Of a DNA stretch of 64,000 nt, positions 43,032 through 51,295 are shown piece by piece. The DNA comes from Carnobacterium divergens. Its GTDB lineage: Bacteria > Bacillota > Bacilli > Lactobacillales > Carnobacteriaceae. The position numbers were made by a program, and so were the translations under genes. How positions within the stretch are numbered: the stretch's first letter is position 1; each line of letters opens with the position of its first letter. The stretch lies in contig NZ_LT992558.1 in the NCBI RefSeq assembly GCF_900258435.1, positions 2,098,965 through 2,162,964 on the forward strand, written 5' to 3'. Under the pieces are notes generated by a model. It had not been told where the DNA came from. It did not search any database and saw nothing but the letters and a program-made list of their open reading frames with translations.

Positions 43032-45863
43032 ATGAATGATCCGCAGAACAATAATAATGGACCATCCATCAAAGAAAAAATTATCATGTCCTACAAACAC
43101 TTAAAAGACGCTGTTAAAACGAAATGGCTTCACTTTAAAAATAACAGACTGATAAAAAAAGATTCAACCCTTTCTACTGAGGAAGTCACGCATGATGAAG
43201 CTAGTCCAAACAAAAGCCCCCTTAATGCTCTTAAAATGACATTCGTTAATGCGTGGACGAAATGGCGTGTTTATTTTACGGAATTAAGAGCTAAGCAACA
43301 GCTGAAAAATGAACATATCTCTCCACAAGATCGAAGAAAAAAATTATTTTTCCGATTTAATGTTGGGTATGGTGTTCTCAAAAATCTATTCTTAAGTTTT
43401 ATCCTTTTTTTACTAATCAGCGGCGCTCTTTTTGCTGGTGTTGGTCTAGGATATTTTGCCTATCTCGTTTCAAATGAACAACCGCCAACTTACGAAGAGA
43501 TGCAAAATGATATTGGCAATCTAGAACAAGTTTCAAACATGTATTTTGCTGACAGCACGCCAATTGGACAATTGAAAACAGATTTAAATCGAAAAGTTGT
43601 GCCTTTACATGAAATTTCAAAAGACTTGCAACATGCGATTGTTGCAACCGAAGATGAATATTTTTACAAACATCACGGTGTGGTTCCAAAAGCTGTAGCT
43701 AGAGCCTTAATCCAAGAGTTTACTGGTTCAAGCATGCAAACGGGTGGATCAACATTAACTCAACAATTAGTCAAACAGCAATTATTAACAAGTGAAGTTT
43801 CCTTTAAACGAAAAGCCAATGAAATTTTACTCGCTTACCGATTGGAAAATTATTTTACTAAAGATGAAATTTTAGAAGCTTATCTAAATGTATCTAGTTT
43901 TGGACGTAACAGTAGTGGTCAAAACATAGCGGGTGTTGAAGCTGCTGCTATGGGTATTTTTGGTATTCATGCAAGTGAGTTAAACCTTGCACAATCTGCT
44001 TTTATCGCTGGCTTGCCGCAGAGTCCCTCTATGTATACTCCTTATAACCAATTTGGCGAACTACGTCAAAATTTAACAGCCGGTACCGAACGTAAAAATA
44101 CCGTTCTCTTTAGAATGTATCGTGAAAACTTTATTACTAAAAAAGAATATGACGAAGCCTTAGCCTATGATTTAGTAAAAGATTTCATTTCCCCTACCGA
44201 AGACATTGAAGATCACCATTATTCTTATGTTTACAATGCCGTTGAAAAAGAGGCACGTCGCATTATTATGAAGCAAATGTATACTGCTGATAAACTAACA
44301 GATGCAGACATTGAAGCAAACGACAATTTATATAACGTGTATTACAAACGTGCTGATTTTGAAATTCGTCAAAAAGGCTATGAAATTCATTCTACAATTA
44401 ATAAGAATGTGTACGATGCAATGGCTGAAACGGTACAAGAATATGGCGATTCGCTAGGTCAAACGTATCATGCGACTGTATACAATGAAGTGACTGGTGA
44501 AAACGAAGAGATTCAAGAGCCTGTTCAAACAGGTAGCGTTTTAATGGATAACCAAACTGGCAAAGTGATTAGTTTTGTTGGGGGACGTGATTTTGACATT
44601 ACACAAGTCGATCATGCATTTGATACACAACGTCAACCAGGTTCTACTATCAAACCATTATTAGTGTACGCACCTGCTTTAGAATCTGGCTTAATTACAC
44701 CTGCTACCATGATTGCAGATACGAGCTTTACTTTTACACAACCAAACGGAGAAATTTGGGCACCTAAAAACTATGGCGGAACTATTAGTGGAAAATTTGT
44801 CAGTGCTAGAGATGCCTTAAAACGTTCTGCCAATGTCCCAACCGTTCAAATTTATAACGAACTCTTAAAAAATTCTAATCCTGGGGATTATTTGAAAAAA
44901 ATGGGCATTCAATCCATCAATTCTTCTGAATACGGAAATCTTTCCCTTTCACTTGGCGGAACAGATACTGGCCCCACTGTCTTAGAACAAACCAACGCAT
45001 TTGCAACACTTGCAAATGGAGGCACCTATACAAAAGCCTATTTAATTGATTCCATCACCGATAAAAAAGGAAACAGTATTTACCAACATGAAACGACTAC
45101 AACTCCTGTCTTTTCACCACAAACTGCGTATCTTACTACTGATATGATGCGTTCGGTCGTTAATGAAGGAACAGGGAGTTCCATTCATAATTACTTGAAT
45201 TTCACCGCTGATTGGGCTGGAAAAACAGGAACGTCACAAAACTTCCGTGACATTTGGTTTATTGCCAGCACACCTCAAGTAACCTTAAGTTCTTGGATTG
45301 GTTATGACAATCAGTATAGTAGTCACGAGCTTTCTCAAACCGATGGTTATGGCGATACAAGTCTGCGAAATTTAAGGTATTGGTCAAAATTAGCCAATGC
45401 GATCAACCGCGTTGATTCAACAATTTTAGGGACTGAAAAAAGTTTCAATCGTCCGGCTGGTGTGACTTATAGTTCAGTTTTAGACACTACTGGGATGAAA
45501 CCATCTACCTTTACAGCTCCAAATGGATCAAGCATTACAGCTAGTGGCGCGATGATATCTGAACTATTTAATTCAAAATATCTACCCACTGCAACAAATT
45601 ATCATTTTGCTTTGGGAGCAAATTCTTCAGAACTTTATAAGTATTGGTTCGAAACATATGTAAAAATTCAAGAAGAAGATCAAAAAAAGAAAAAAGCTGA
45701 AGAAGAAAAAGCCGAGAAAGAAAAAGCTGAAAAAGAGAAAACGGACAAAGAAAAAGCTGAGAAAGAAAAGAAAGAAAAAGAGAAAGAAACAAAAGAAAAA
45801 GAAGCTGAAGAGACAGAAACCAAACAAAATGAGGATGTACTTGAAATTAAAACCGTTCCTTAA
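43032..45863 (+). CDS. Class A penicillin-binding protein (PBP1A/2A type)
   Basis: A bifunctional glycan polymerase and transpeptidase, 943 residues. A basic cytosolic N-tail of about 110 residues precedes one TM (LFLSFILFLLISGALFAGVG). The GT51 domain has ATEDEYFYKHHG (catalytic Glu about 208) and GGSTLTQQLVKQ. The transpeptidase has the Ser of STIK (RQPGSTIKPLL, about 537), SAN (RSANVP) and KTGT (about 731). The C-terminus is a highly charged Lys/Glu repeat of about 60 residues (AEKEK units). A GTG at 43023 lies within the SD GAGGTGA, so ATG 43032 is the start. Confidence 0.95.
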   Translation: MNDPQNNNNGPSIKEKIIMSYKHLKDAVKTKWLHFKNNRLIKKDSTLSTEEVTHDEASPNKSPLNALKMTFVNAWTKWRVYFTELRAKQQLKNEHISPQDRRKKLFFRFNVGYGVLKNLFLSFILFLLISGALFAGVGLGYFAYLVSNEQPPTYEEMQNDIGNLEQVSNMYFADSTPIGQLKTDLNRKVVPLHEISKDLQHAIVATEDEYFYKHHGVVPKAVARALIQEFTGSSMQTGGSTLTQQLVKQQLLTSEVSFKRKANEILLAYRLENYFTKDEILEAYLNVSSFGRNSSGQNIAGVEAAAMGIFGIHASELNLAQSAFIAGLPQSPSMYTPYNQFGELRQNLTAGTERKNTVLFRMYRENFITKKEYDEALAYDLVKDFISPTEDIEDHHYSYVYNAVEKEARRIIMKQMYTADKLTDADIEANDNLYNVYYKRADFEIRQKGYEIHSTINKNVYDAMAETVQEYGDSLGQTYHATVYNEVTGENEEIQEPVQTGSVLMDNQTGKVISFVGGRDFDITQVDHAFDTQRQPGSTIKPLLVYAPALESGLITPATMIADTSFTFTQPNGEIWAPKNYGGTISGKFVSARDALKRSANVPTVQIYNELLKNSNPGDYLKKMGIQSINSSEYGNLSLSLGGTDTGPTVLEQTNAFATLANGGTYTKAYLIDSITDKKGNSIYQHETTTTPVFSPQTAYLTTDMMRSVVNEGTGSSIHNYLNFTADWAGKTGTSQNFRDIWFIASTPQVTLSSWIGYDNQYSSHELSQTDGYGDTSLRNLRYWSKLANAINRVDSTILGTEKSFNRPAGVTYSSVLDTTGMKPSTFTAPNGSSITASGAMISELFNSKYLPTATNYHFALGANSSELYKYWFETYVKIQEEDQKKKKAEEEKAEKEKAEKEKTDKEKAEKEKKEKEKETKEKEAEETETKQNEDVLEIKTVP

Positions 45864-45906
45864 TATCTTCTATTCCTTACAAAAGTTTTCTTTTTACTTG
45901 TAACTA

Positions 45907-45948
45907 AAAAAACCATCTATTTGGAAATATCCAAATAGATGGTTTTTT
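45907..45948. terminator. Bidirectional terminator between the PBP gene and ccpA
   Basis: Perfect 19-bp stem AAAAAACCATCTATTTGGA with its complement (45907-45925 with 45930-45948), 4-base loop, T runs on both strands. Confidence 0.92.
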
Positions 45949-45950
45949 AA

Positions 45951-46955
45951 TTATTTTTTAGTTGTTCCACGATCCGCAATATTGTGAGGTAAGATAATTG
46001 TTTTTTCTTCAACTTCCTCTTTATTCATCAATTTTGTCAATAAACGCATTGAAACAGCACCAATATCATATAAAGGTTGCGTAATCGTACTTAAACGAGG
46101 GCGAACCATTTCAGTTAATTTTGAATTATTACTTGTAACGACTTCAAATTTTTCTGGAATTTTAATCCCATGATCTAACGCTCCATTTAAAATACCAATT
46201 GCTAATTCATCATCGCCAACAAAAACTGCTGTTGCCCCTACTTTAGCTAATTTGTTATACATTTCTTCACCAGCTTGGTAAGAGTATTCCGTTTCAAATA
46301 CTAATTTTTCATCAAAGTTAATCCCTGCTTTTTTCAATGCTTTTTTATAACCATTCATACGGTAAATTCCATTGATTGGTTCAGTTAAAGCGCCTGAAAC
46401 AAAGGCTATTTTTTTATTGCCTTTTGCAATTAATTGCGTGATTACTTGTTCTGTTGCTTCAGTGTAATCAATGTTCACACTGCCAACTTGCGCATCTGGA
46501 TCAACGGTTCCAGCTAAAACTACAGGCGTTTTTGAACGTGAAAACTCAGCACGCATTTCATCTGTAATTTTGTGTCCCATATAAATAATTCCATCTACTT
46601 GTTTAGCAAGTAATGTATTTAATACTTGAATTTCTTTTTGATCGTTTTGATCAGAATTTGCTAAAATAATGTTGTATTTGTACATTGTTGCGATATCATC
46701 AATTCCTCTTGCTAATGAAGAGAAATATAAATTCGTAACATCTGGTACGATAACACCAACCGTAGTTGTTTTTTTACTTGCTAGACCTCTGGCTACTGCA
46801 TTTGGACGGTAATCTAAACGATCAATAACCTCCAAAACTTTTTTTCTAGTTGTTGGTTTTACATTTGGATTTCCATTGACCACACGCGAAACTGTTGCCA
46901 TTGAAACATTCGCTTCTCTTGCAACATCATAAATTGTAATTGTTTGCTTTTCCAT
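45951..46955 (-). CDS. ccpA: Catabolite control protein A
   Basis: LacI-family master regulator of carbon catabolite control, acting with Ser46-phosphorylated HPr. 334 residues. The N-terminal HTH ([20 protein letters not shown]) and hinge ([16 protein letters not shown]) match CcpA closely. The core has [16 protein letters not shown] and [26 protein letters not shown]. It is divergent from pepQ, an order found widely in Lactobacillales. Confidence 0.97.
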   Translation of the reverse strand: MEKQTITIYDVAREANVSMATVSRVVNGNPNVKPTTRKKVLEVIDRLDYRPNAVARGLASKKTTTVGVIVPDVTNLYFSSLARGIDDIATMYKYNIILANSDQNDQKEIQVLNTLLAKQVDGIIYMGHKITDEMRAEFSRSKTPVVLAGTVDPDAQVGSVNIDYTEATEQVITQLIAKGNKKIAFVSGALTEPINGIYRMNGYKKALKKAGINFDEKLVFETEYSYQAGEEMYNKLAKVGATAVFVGDDELAIGILNGALDHGIKIPEKFEVVTSNNSKLTEMVRPRLSTITQPLYDIGAVSMRLLTKLMNKEEVEEKTIILPHNIADRGTTKK

Positions 46956-47033
46956 GTTTAGTTCTCCTTCTATTATTTAATTTCGTTCCTGACAATCCTA
47001 TACTCATACAATTTAACAAATAAAATTTAAAAA

Positions 47034-47047
47034 TGCAAACGTTTTAC
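47034..47047 (-). promoter_or_regulatory. cre-like site between ccpA and pepQ
   Basis: GTAAAACGTTTGCA (minus strand) matches 12 of 14 positions of TGWAARCGYTWNCW. It lies 79 bp before ccpA and about 155 bp before pepQ. In other lactic acid bacteria a cre sits in the same place and gives autoregulation. Confidence 0.6.
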
Positions 47048-47201
47048 TTTCGTTTTCATGAAATTTTCATAAACTTTTTCAACAACTCTCGTTTCACTAT
47101 CTTTTTAAGAAAAGAATAAAAAAATTGACTTTCATCCTTTTACCACTTCCATCATTAGTGCTACAATAAACTAGAACAACTAAATGAAAAGAGGTATCTT
47201 G

Positions 47202-48299
47202 ATGAAAAAACAGTTAAAAGAATTACAACAATGGTTAAAAGACCATCAAGTAGATGTCGCCTTTGTCAATGCTCCAGAAACAATTGGCTACTTTACTGGC
47301 TATGAAAGTGATCCACATGAGCGGGTTTTAGCATTGCTTGTCTTTCCAGAAACCAATCCATTTTTATTCACTCCTGCTCTTGAAATAGATGACGCAAAAA
47401 ATAGCGAATGGAATTTTGATGTCTTTGGTTATTTAGATAATGAGGATCCTTGGAAAATCATTGCTGAAAAAGTGAATGAGGTTACGTCAGCAGTAACTAA
47501 TTGGGCTGTTGAAAAAGACAGTCTAACCTTAAACCGATTTGAAGCTCTTCAAAATTACTTTCCTACAAGTCAATTTAAAACAGACTTAACCCCAATGATT
47601 CAACGGTTAAAATTAATCAAAACGCCTGATGAAATTGCCACAATGATTGAAGCAGGTAAATGGGCCGATTTCGCATTTGAAGTTGGTTTTAATGCCATCA
47701 AGGAAGGCATTATGGAACAAGAAGTCGTTGCTGAAATTGAATACCAACTCAAGAAAAAAGGCATTATGCAAATGAGCTTTGATACTATTGTCTTAGCAGG
47801 TGATAATGCCGCAAGTCCCCATGGCAATCCAGGCGAACGTAAAATTAAAAAGAATGAACTTGTACTCTTTGATTTAGGTGTTGTCTACAATGGCTATACT
47901 AGTGATGCGACAAGAACAGTTGCCTTTGGAGAGCCTTCAAAAGAAGCTAAAGAAATTTACGACATTGTTTTAACTGCCCATAATGCTGCTTTAGCAGCCG
48001 TTAAACCAGGTATTACAGCTGGCGAATTGGACAAAATTGCCCGTGATATTATTACGGATGCTGGATTTGGACCTTATTTCAATCACCGATTAGGTCATGG
48101 CTTAGGCAGCTCGGTTCATGAATACCCTTCACTGATGGAAGGAAATCCACTTGTGATTGAAGAAGGCATGTGCTTTTCAATCGAACCTGGCATTTACGTT
48201 CCCGGCGTGGCCGGCGTTCGAATTGAAGATTGTTTATACGTTACTAAAGAAGGTTGTGAAGTCTTCACTCATACACCTAAAACCTATACAACGATTTAA
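47202..48299 (+). CDS. pepQ: Xaa-Pro dipeptidase PepQ
   Basis: A cytosolic prolidase, 365 residues, M24 family. Metal ligands are in LFDLGVVYNGYTSDATRT, FNHRLGHGLGSSVHE, FSIEPGIYVPGVAG and GVRIEDCLYV. Start at ATG 47202, with AGAGGT 6 bases upstream; an ATG at 47184 precedes that SD. Its place beside ccpA supports the PepQ assignment over the other M24 gene. Confidence 0.95.
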   Translation: MKKQLKELQQWLKDHQVDVAFVNAPETIGYFTGYESDPHERVLALLVFPETNPFLFTPALEIDDAKNSEWNFDVFGYLDNEDPWKIIAEKVNEVTSAVTNWAVEKDSLTLNRFEALQNYFPTSQFKTDLTPMIQRLKLIKTPDEIATMIEAGKWADFAFEVGFNAIKEGIMEQEVVAEIEYQLKKKGIMQMSFDTIVLAGDNAASPHGNPGERKIKKNELVLFDLGVVYNGYTSDATRTVAFGEPSKEAKEIYDIVLTAHNAALAAVKPGITAGELDKIARDIITDAGFGPYFNHRLGHGLGSSVHEYPSLMEGNPLVIEEGMCFSIEPGIYVPGVAGVRIEDCLYVTKEGCEVFTHTPKTYTTI

Positions 48300-48305
48300 A
48301 AATAG

Positions 48306-48344
48306 AAAATGGAGTCGATTGTGTTTCCCAATCGACTCCATTTT
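48306..48344. terminator. Bidirectional terminator between pepQ and the HAAS/DUF4097 gene
   Basis: Perfect 16-bp stem AAAATGGAGTCGATTG with its complement, 7-base loop, T run on the plus strand and A run before it. Confidence 0.9.
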
Positions 48345-48346
48345 TT

Positions 48347-49903
48347 TTAATTTACTTTTTTAATTACTCGAATCATACCTGTGTCAGACTTTAATTTAAC
48401 TTTATATGGTGCTTTCTTTTTTGAATTAAATTCATTCGTCACATCACCTGTTTTAGAGACTGCAACAATGCGAATATCCGCATCACCATCTTGAATCCAT
48501 TTTATAAAGCCAGACTTGCTTTTAATATCCGCATTTAAATTATCATGTTGAATGGATATAACCGTTCCCTCATCATTTGAAACTTTTAATGGGCCATTAT
48601 TAGAACGAAGAATCATTTTTCCTGTTGTTGTTTTCAAATCAACTGATCCTTTTGTTCTTTTGACAATGCTTTGACCGTCATTTGAGACAGCAATTAATTT
48701 TTGAATTGTAGAATCTTCCAAAATAAATTTTCCAGAGTTGCTTTTAACATTCACTTTTTTTGCTGTTAAATCTTTAAAGATAGAAAGTCCATCTTCAATG
48801 TTTGCCTCAACATCTCCGGTAATCATCGTTAAAATAGTTTTGCCTTTTTGGCTGTCTACTTTTAAATTTGTTTTAGAATCCTCAATAACAACTTCTCCAA
48901 ATTCACTATGAATTTCTCCGCTGTTAGAAGTAATATTTTTTCCATATAAATCGCCGTCAACTAAGTTTAAATTAAACCGATCGACATGAAGATCAATAAT
49001 ACGCAACTCACCTTTCGTTAAATTGAAATCAAGGGAATCAAGTTTGGTTCCTGCTGGGATGAAAACAACCATTTCAGAACTGCCTGTTCTTGTAAAAAAG
49101 TCAAACTTATTTCGTTTATCAACTTCTAAATCAAATTTATTTCCCTTAACGGCATGGTTGATTTTAGTCAATTCACTTTTTTTAAATCGTCCGCTTAAAA
49201 AAATTCGGAATTCTTCATTCTTAGGAACTTCTACTGTTGTAATTTCAACATCTGCATCTGAATCCATTATTAATTTGACATCTTTTTCATTTTTTATCAC
49301 TAAATCTTGTTCAATTTTGATTCCTTGATAAAATAAATCTCCTGCTAAATACCCTCCTGCTACCATAATCAAACTAAGAGAACCTAATAAAAATGACGTC
49401 CAGCCATTTAAATATAGTTTTTTAAATAACGTTTTTTTTCTGAGTCCCAAAATAATAATAGCCACAATCATTAAGCTGGATGAGAAAGGTATAATCGCTA
49501 AATGCTTCTCGTTAATCACTTCTTCTCCTAAATATACAAGGAAATAAAATAACAACAATAATAATAACGACATAAAAAAAATACGGACTCCAGTAAGGAT
49601 AGACAGCGCTAAAATCTTCATTTTTTTCTTTTGATTGTCTAAAAAAACAGATTGAATTTCTTCACTTGGAATAACATCTTTTTCTGCATACATTGCTGTT
49701 TGCAAGCGACGATCTTCAAAAAAATCATCCGCTATTTCCTTAGGAGAGGCTAACGAACTTAACGCTTCTTCAATTGTCTGCCCGTCTTCTTTACAGGCTT
49801 CAATGTGATCCAATAAATCTTCTTTAATTTCATAATAACTCTCTAAATCATCTTCTGAAAAATAACTTTTTAGTTCTTTAAAATACTCTTTTGTTAAGTC
49901 CAT
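48347..49903 (-). CDS. HAAS (DUF1700)-DUF4097 transmembrane protein, PadR partner
   Basis: 518 residues. The N-terminal cytosolic HAAS/DUF1700 domain (LKSYFSEDDLESYYEIKEDL, then IEEALSSLASPKEIADDFFE) is followed by hydrophobic segments at about 95-120, 130-150 and 165-190, then a long exported beta-strand repeat of the DUF4097 type (LDFNLTKGELRIIDLHVDR, DVEANIEDGLSIFKDLTAKK). HAAS domains are typically paired with PadR regulators, as here. The PadR and HAAS frames overlap by 26 bp. ATG 49903 is taken because GGGAGG lies 9 bases before it; ATG 49912 touches the SD. Resembles envelope-stress LiaX-like proteins in its C-terminal half only. Confidence 0.85.
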   Translation of the reverse strand: MDLTKEYFKELKSYFSEDDLESYYEIKEDLLDHIEACKEDGQTIEEALSSLASPKEIADDFFEDRRLQTAMYAEKDVIPSEEIQSVFLDNQKKKMKILALSILTGVRIFFMSLLLLLLFYFLVYLGEEVINEKHLAIIPFSSSLMIVAIIILGLRKKTLFKKLYLNGWTSFLLGSLSLIMVAGGYLAGDLFYQGIKIEQDLVIKNEKDVKLIMDSDADVEITTVEVPKNEEFRIFLSGRFKKSELTKINHAVKGNKFDLEVDKRNKFDFFTRTGSSEMVVFIPAGTKLDSLDFNLTKGELRIIDLHVDRFNLNLVDGDLYGKNITSNSGEIHSEFGEVVIEDSKTNLKVDSQKGKTILTMITGDVEANIEDGLSIFKDLTAKKVNVKSNSGKFILEDSTIQKLIAVSNDGQSIVKRTKGSVDLKTTTGKMILRSNNGPLKVSNDEGTVISIQHDNLNADIKSKSGFIKWIQDGDADIRIVAVSKTGDVTNEFNSKKKAPYKVKLKSDTGMIRVIKKVN

Positions 49904-50228
49904 TGTCTTCATCCTCCCTCATTTTTTTTATATTTTGAACAAAAATATCCCAATCTTCAATTAAAGAGGCTAAATAGTCCTCCCCTTTAGATGTTATTCG
50001 ATAATATTTTCTTGAAGGTCCTCCTGATGATTCTTTTGTATAGGAAATACAAAAATCTTCTTTGACTAGTCGTCTTAGGACAGGATAAAGCGCACCTTCA
50101 GTTGTCGGAACGTATTTATTAACTACTTGGGTCAAATCATACCCATAGCGATCTTCATTTTTTAATAAATAAAGGACACACATCTCTAATGCGCCTTTTT
50201 TAAATTGTGTTGCGGCTCTCATAGACAC
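49878..50228 (-). CDS. PadR family transcriptional regulator
   Basis: A 116-residue winged-helix repressor (FKKGALEMCVLYLLKNEDRYGYDL, YPVLRRLVKEDF, GGPSRKYYRITSKGEDYLAS). First gene of the two-gene operon with the HAAS protein. Two 19-bp palindromes lie upstream in the shared promoter region with galU. A PadR of this group usually represses its own operon, and the HAAS partner is thought to modulate it from the membrane. Confidence 0.92.
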   Translation of the reverse strand: MSMRAATQFKKGALEMCVLYLLKNEDRYGYDLTQVVNKYVPTTEGALYPVLRRLVKEDFCISYTKESSGGPSRKYYRITSKGEDYLASLIEDWDIFVQNIKKMREDEDNGLNKRVF

Positions 50229-50251
50229 TTCTCCTTAAGACAATATCTATT

Positions 50252-50280
50252 ATTATATCAATAATTCTTTTAAGTAGCAA
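50252..50280 (-). promoter_or_regulatory. SigA-type promoter of padR
   Basis: Minus strand: -35 TTGCTA (50280-50275), 17-base spacer, -10 TATAAT (50257-50252). It lies 12 bp from the first palindrome. Confidence 0.65.
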
Positions 50281-50292
50281 TAAAACTTCACC

Positions 50293-50311
50293 TACTATTC
50301 ATAAAACAGTA
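50293..50311. promoter_or_regulatory. Palindromic operator 1 between padR and galU
   Basis: TACTATT-N5-AACAGTA, one arm mismatch. Same spacing as operator 2. It lies just upstream of the padR -35 and just upstream of the galU -35. Confidence 0.6.
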
Positions 50312-50319
50312 TTATTCTA

Positions 50320-50347
50320 TTGACAATATTATTTTTTGTTGTATATT
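50320..50347 (+). promoter_or_regulatory. SigA-type promoter of the galU operon
   Basis: TTGACA (50320-50325), 16-base spacer, TATATT (50342-50347). It lies exactly between the two palindromes. Confidence 0.7.
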
Positions 50348-50359
50348 ATAAAAAGTGAC

Positions 50360-50378
50360 TACTATTCAATAAATAGTA
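50360..50378. promoter_or_regulatory. Palindromic operator 2 between padR and galU
   Basis: TACTATT-N5-AATAGTA, perfect arms. It covers the region just after the predicted galU transcription start, a position suited to repression. Centre-to-centre distance to operator 1 is 67 bp. Confidence 0.65.
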
Positions 50379-50413
50379 TTAGCAAAAAAACAGTAGAATG
50401 GAGTTAAGGATTC

Positions 50414-51280
50414 ATGAAGAACGTAAGAAAAGCGATTATCCCTGTAGGAGGTTTAGGCACACGATTTTTACCGATTACAAAGTCTGTTGCTAAAGAAATG
50501 CTTCCAATCATTGATAAACCAACGATTCAATTTATTATCGAAGAAGCCAAAGAAGCAGGTATCGAAGAAATTTTACTCGTTACGGGTCGAGGAAAACGTA
50601 GCATTGAAGATTATTTTGATTCTCATCCAGAATTAGAATCGACTTTAAAAGAAAAAGGAAAAACGGATTTATTGAAGCTTGTAGAAGAAACAACTGGAAT
50701 TAAATTACATTTTATTCGTCAAACAAACCCACACGGACTAGGACATGCCATTTTACAAGGAAAATCATTTATTGGAGATGAACCCTTCGTTGTATTGCTT
50801 GGGGATGATTTGATGGCTGATACCCAGCCTCTTACAAAGCAATTAATAGAGGCTTATGAAAAAAAAGGCCGCACGATTGTCGCAACCATGGCCATGCCTC
50901 TTGAAGAGATTTCAAAATACGGCGTAGTTAGTCCAATGAATCATTCATCTAAGCAATTATGCCAAGTAGATGGTTTGGTTGAAAAACCTGCTATTGAAGA
51001 TGCACCAAGTAATTTAGCAATTATTGGCAGATACTTGTTGACGCCTGCTATCTTTGATTTATTAGAAACCCAAGAACCAGGTGTAGGGAATGAAATTCAA
51101 TTAACCGATGCCATCGCTGCTTTGAACAAACAAGAAGAGGTTTACTCTTATGAATTTAAAGGGACACGTTACGATGTTGGAGATAAAATGGGCTTTTTAA
51201 AAACCAATATTGAATACGGATTAAATCATCCAGAATTAAAAGAAGACTTAAAAACATATCTAAAAACGATTACTTTGTAA
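50414..51280 (+). CDS. galU: UTP-glucose-1-phosphate uridylyltransferase
   Basis: Makes UDP-glucose from UTP and glucose-1-phosphate. 288 residues with [65 protein letters not shown], and the sugar-binding [19 protein letters not shown]. First gene of a rightward operon, 15 bp before a membrane glycosyltransferase. UDP-glucose can serve that enzyme and UgtP at 56792. Confidence 0.96.
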   Translation: MKNVRKAIIPVGGLGTRFLPITKSVAKEMLPIIDKPTIQFIIEEAKEAGIEEILLVTGRGKRSIEDYFDSHPELESTLKEKGKTDLLKLVEETTGIKLHFIRQTNPHGLGHAILQGKSFIGDEPFVVLLGDDLMADTQPLTKQLIEAYEKKGRTIVATMAMPLEEISKYGVVSPMNHSSKQLCQVDGLVEKPAIEDAPSNLAIIGRYLLTPAIFDLLETQEPGVGNEIQLTDAIAALNKQEEVYSYEFKGTRYDVGDKMGFLKTNIEYGLNHPELKEDLKTYLKTITL

Positions 51281-51295
51281 AAGGAAGGAAAAAAT

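Noticed and set aside
45568-45827. Leftward Phe/Leu-rich ORFs over the PBP tail
   Set aside because: They are antisense shadows of the Lys/Glu repeat (GAA/AAA codons read backwards as TTC/TTT).
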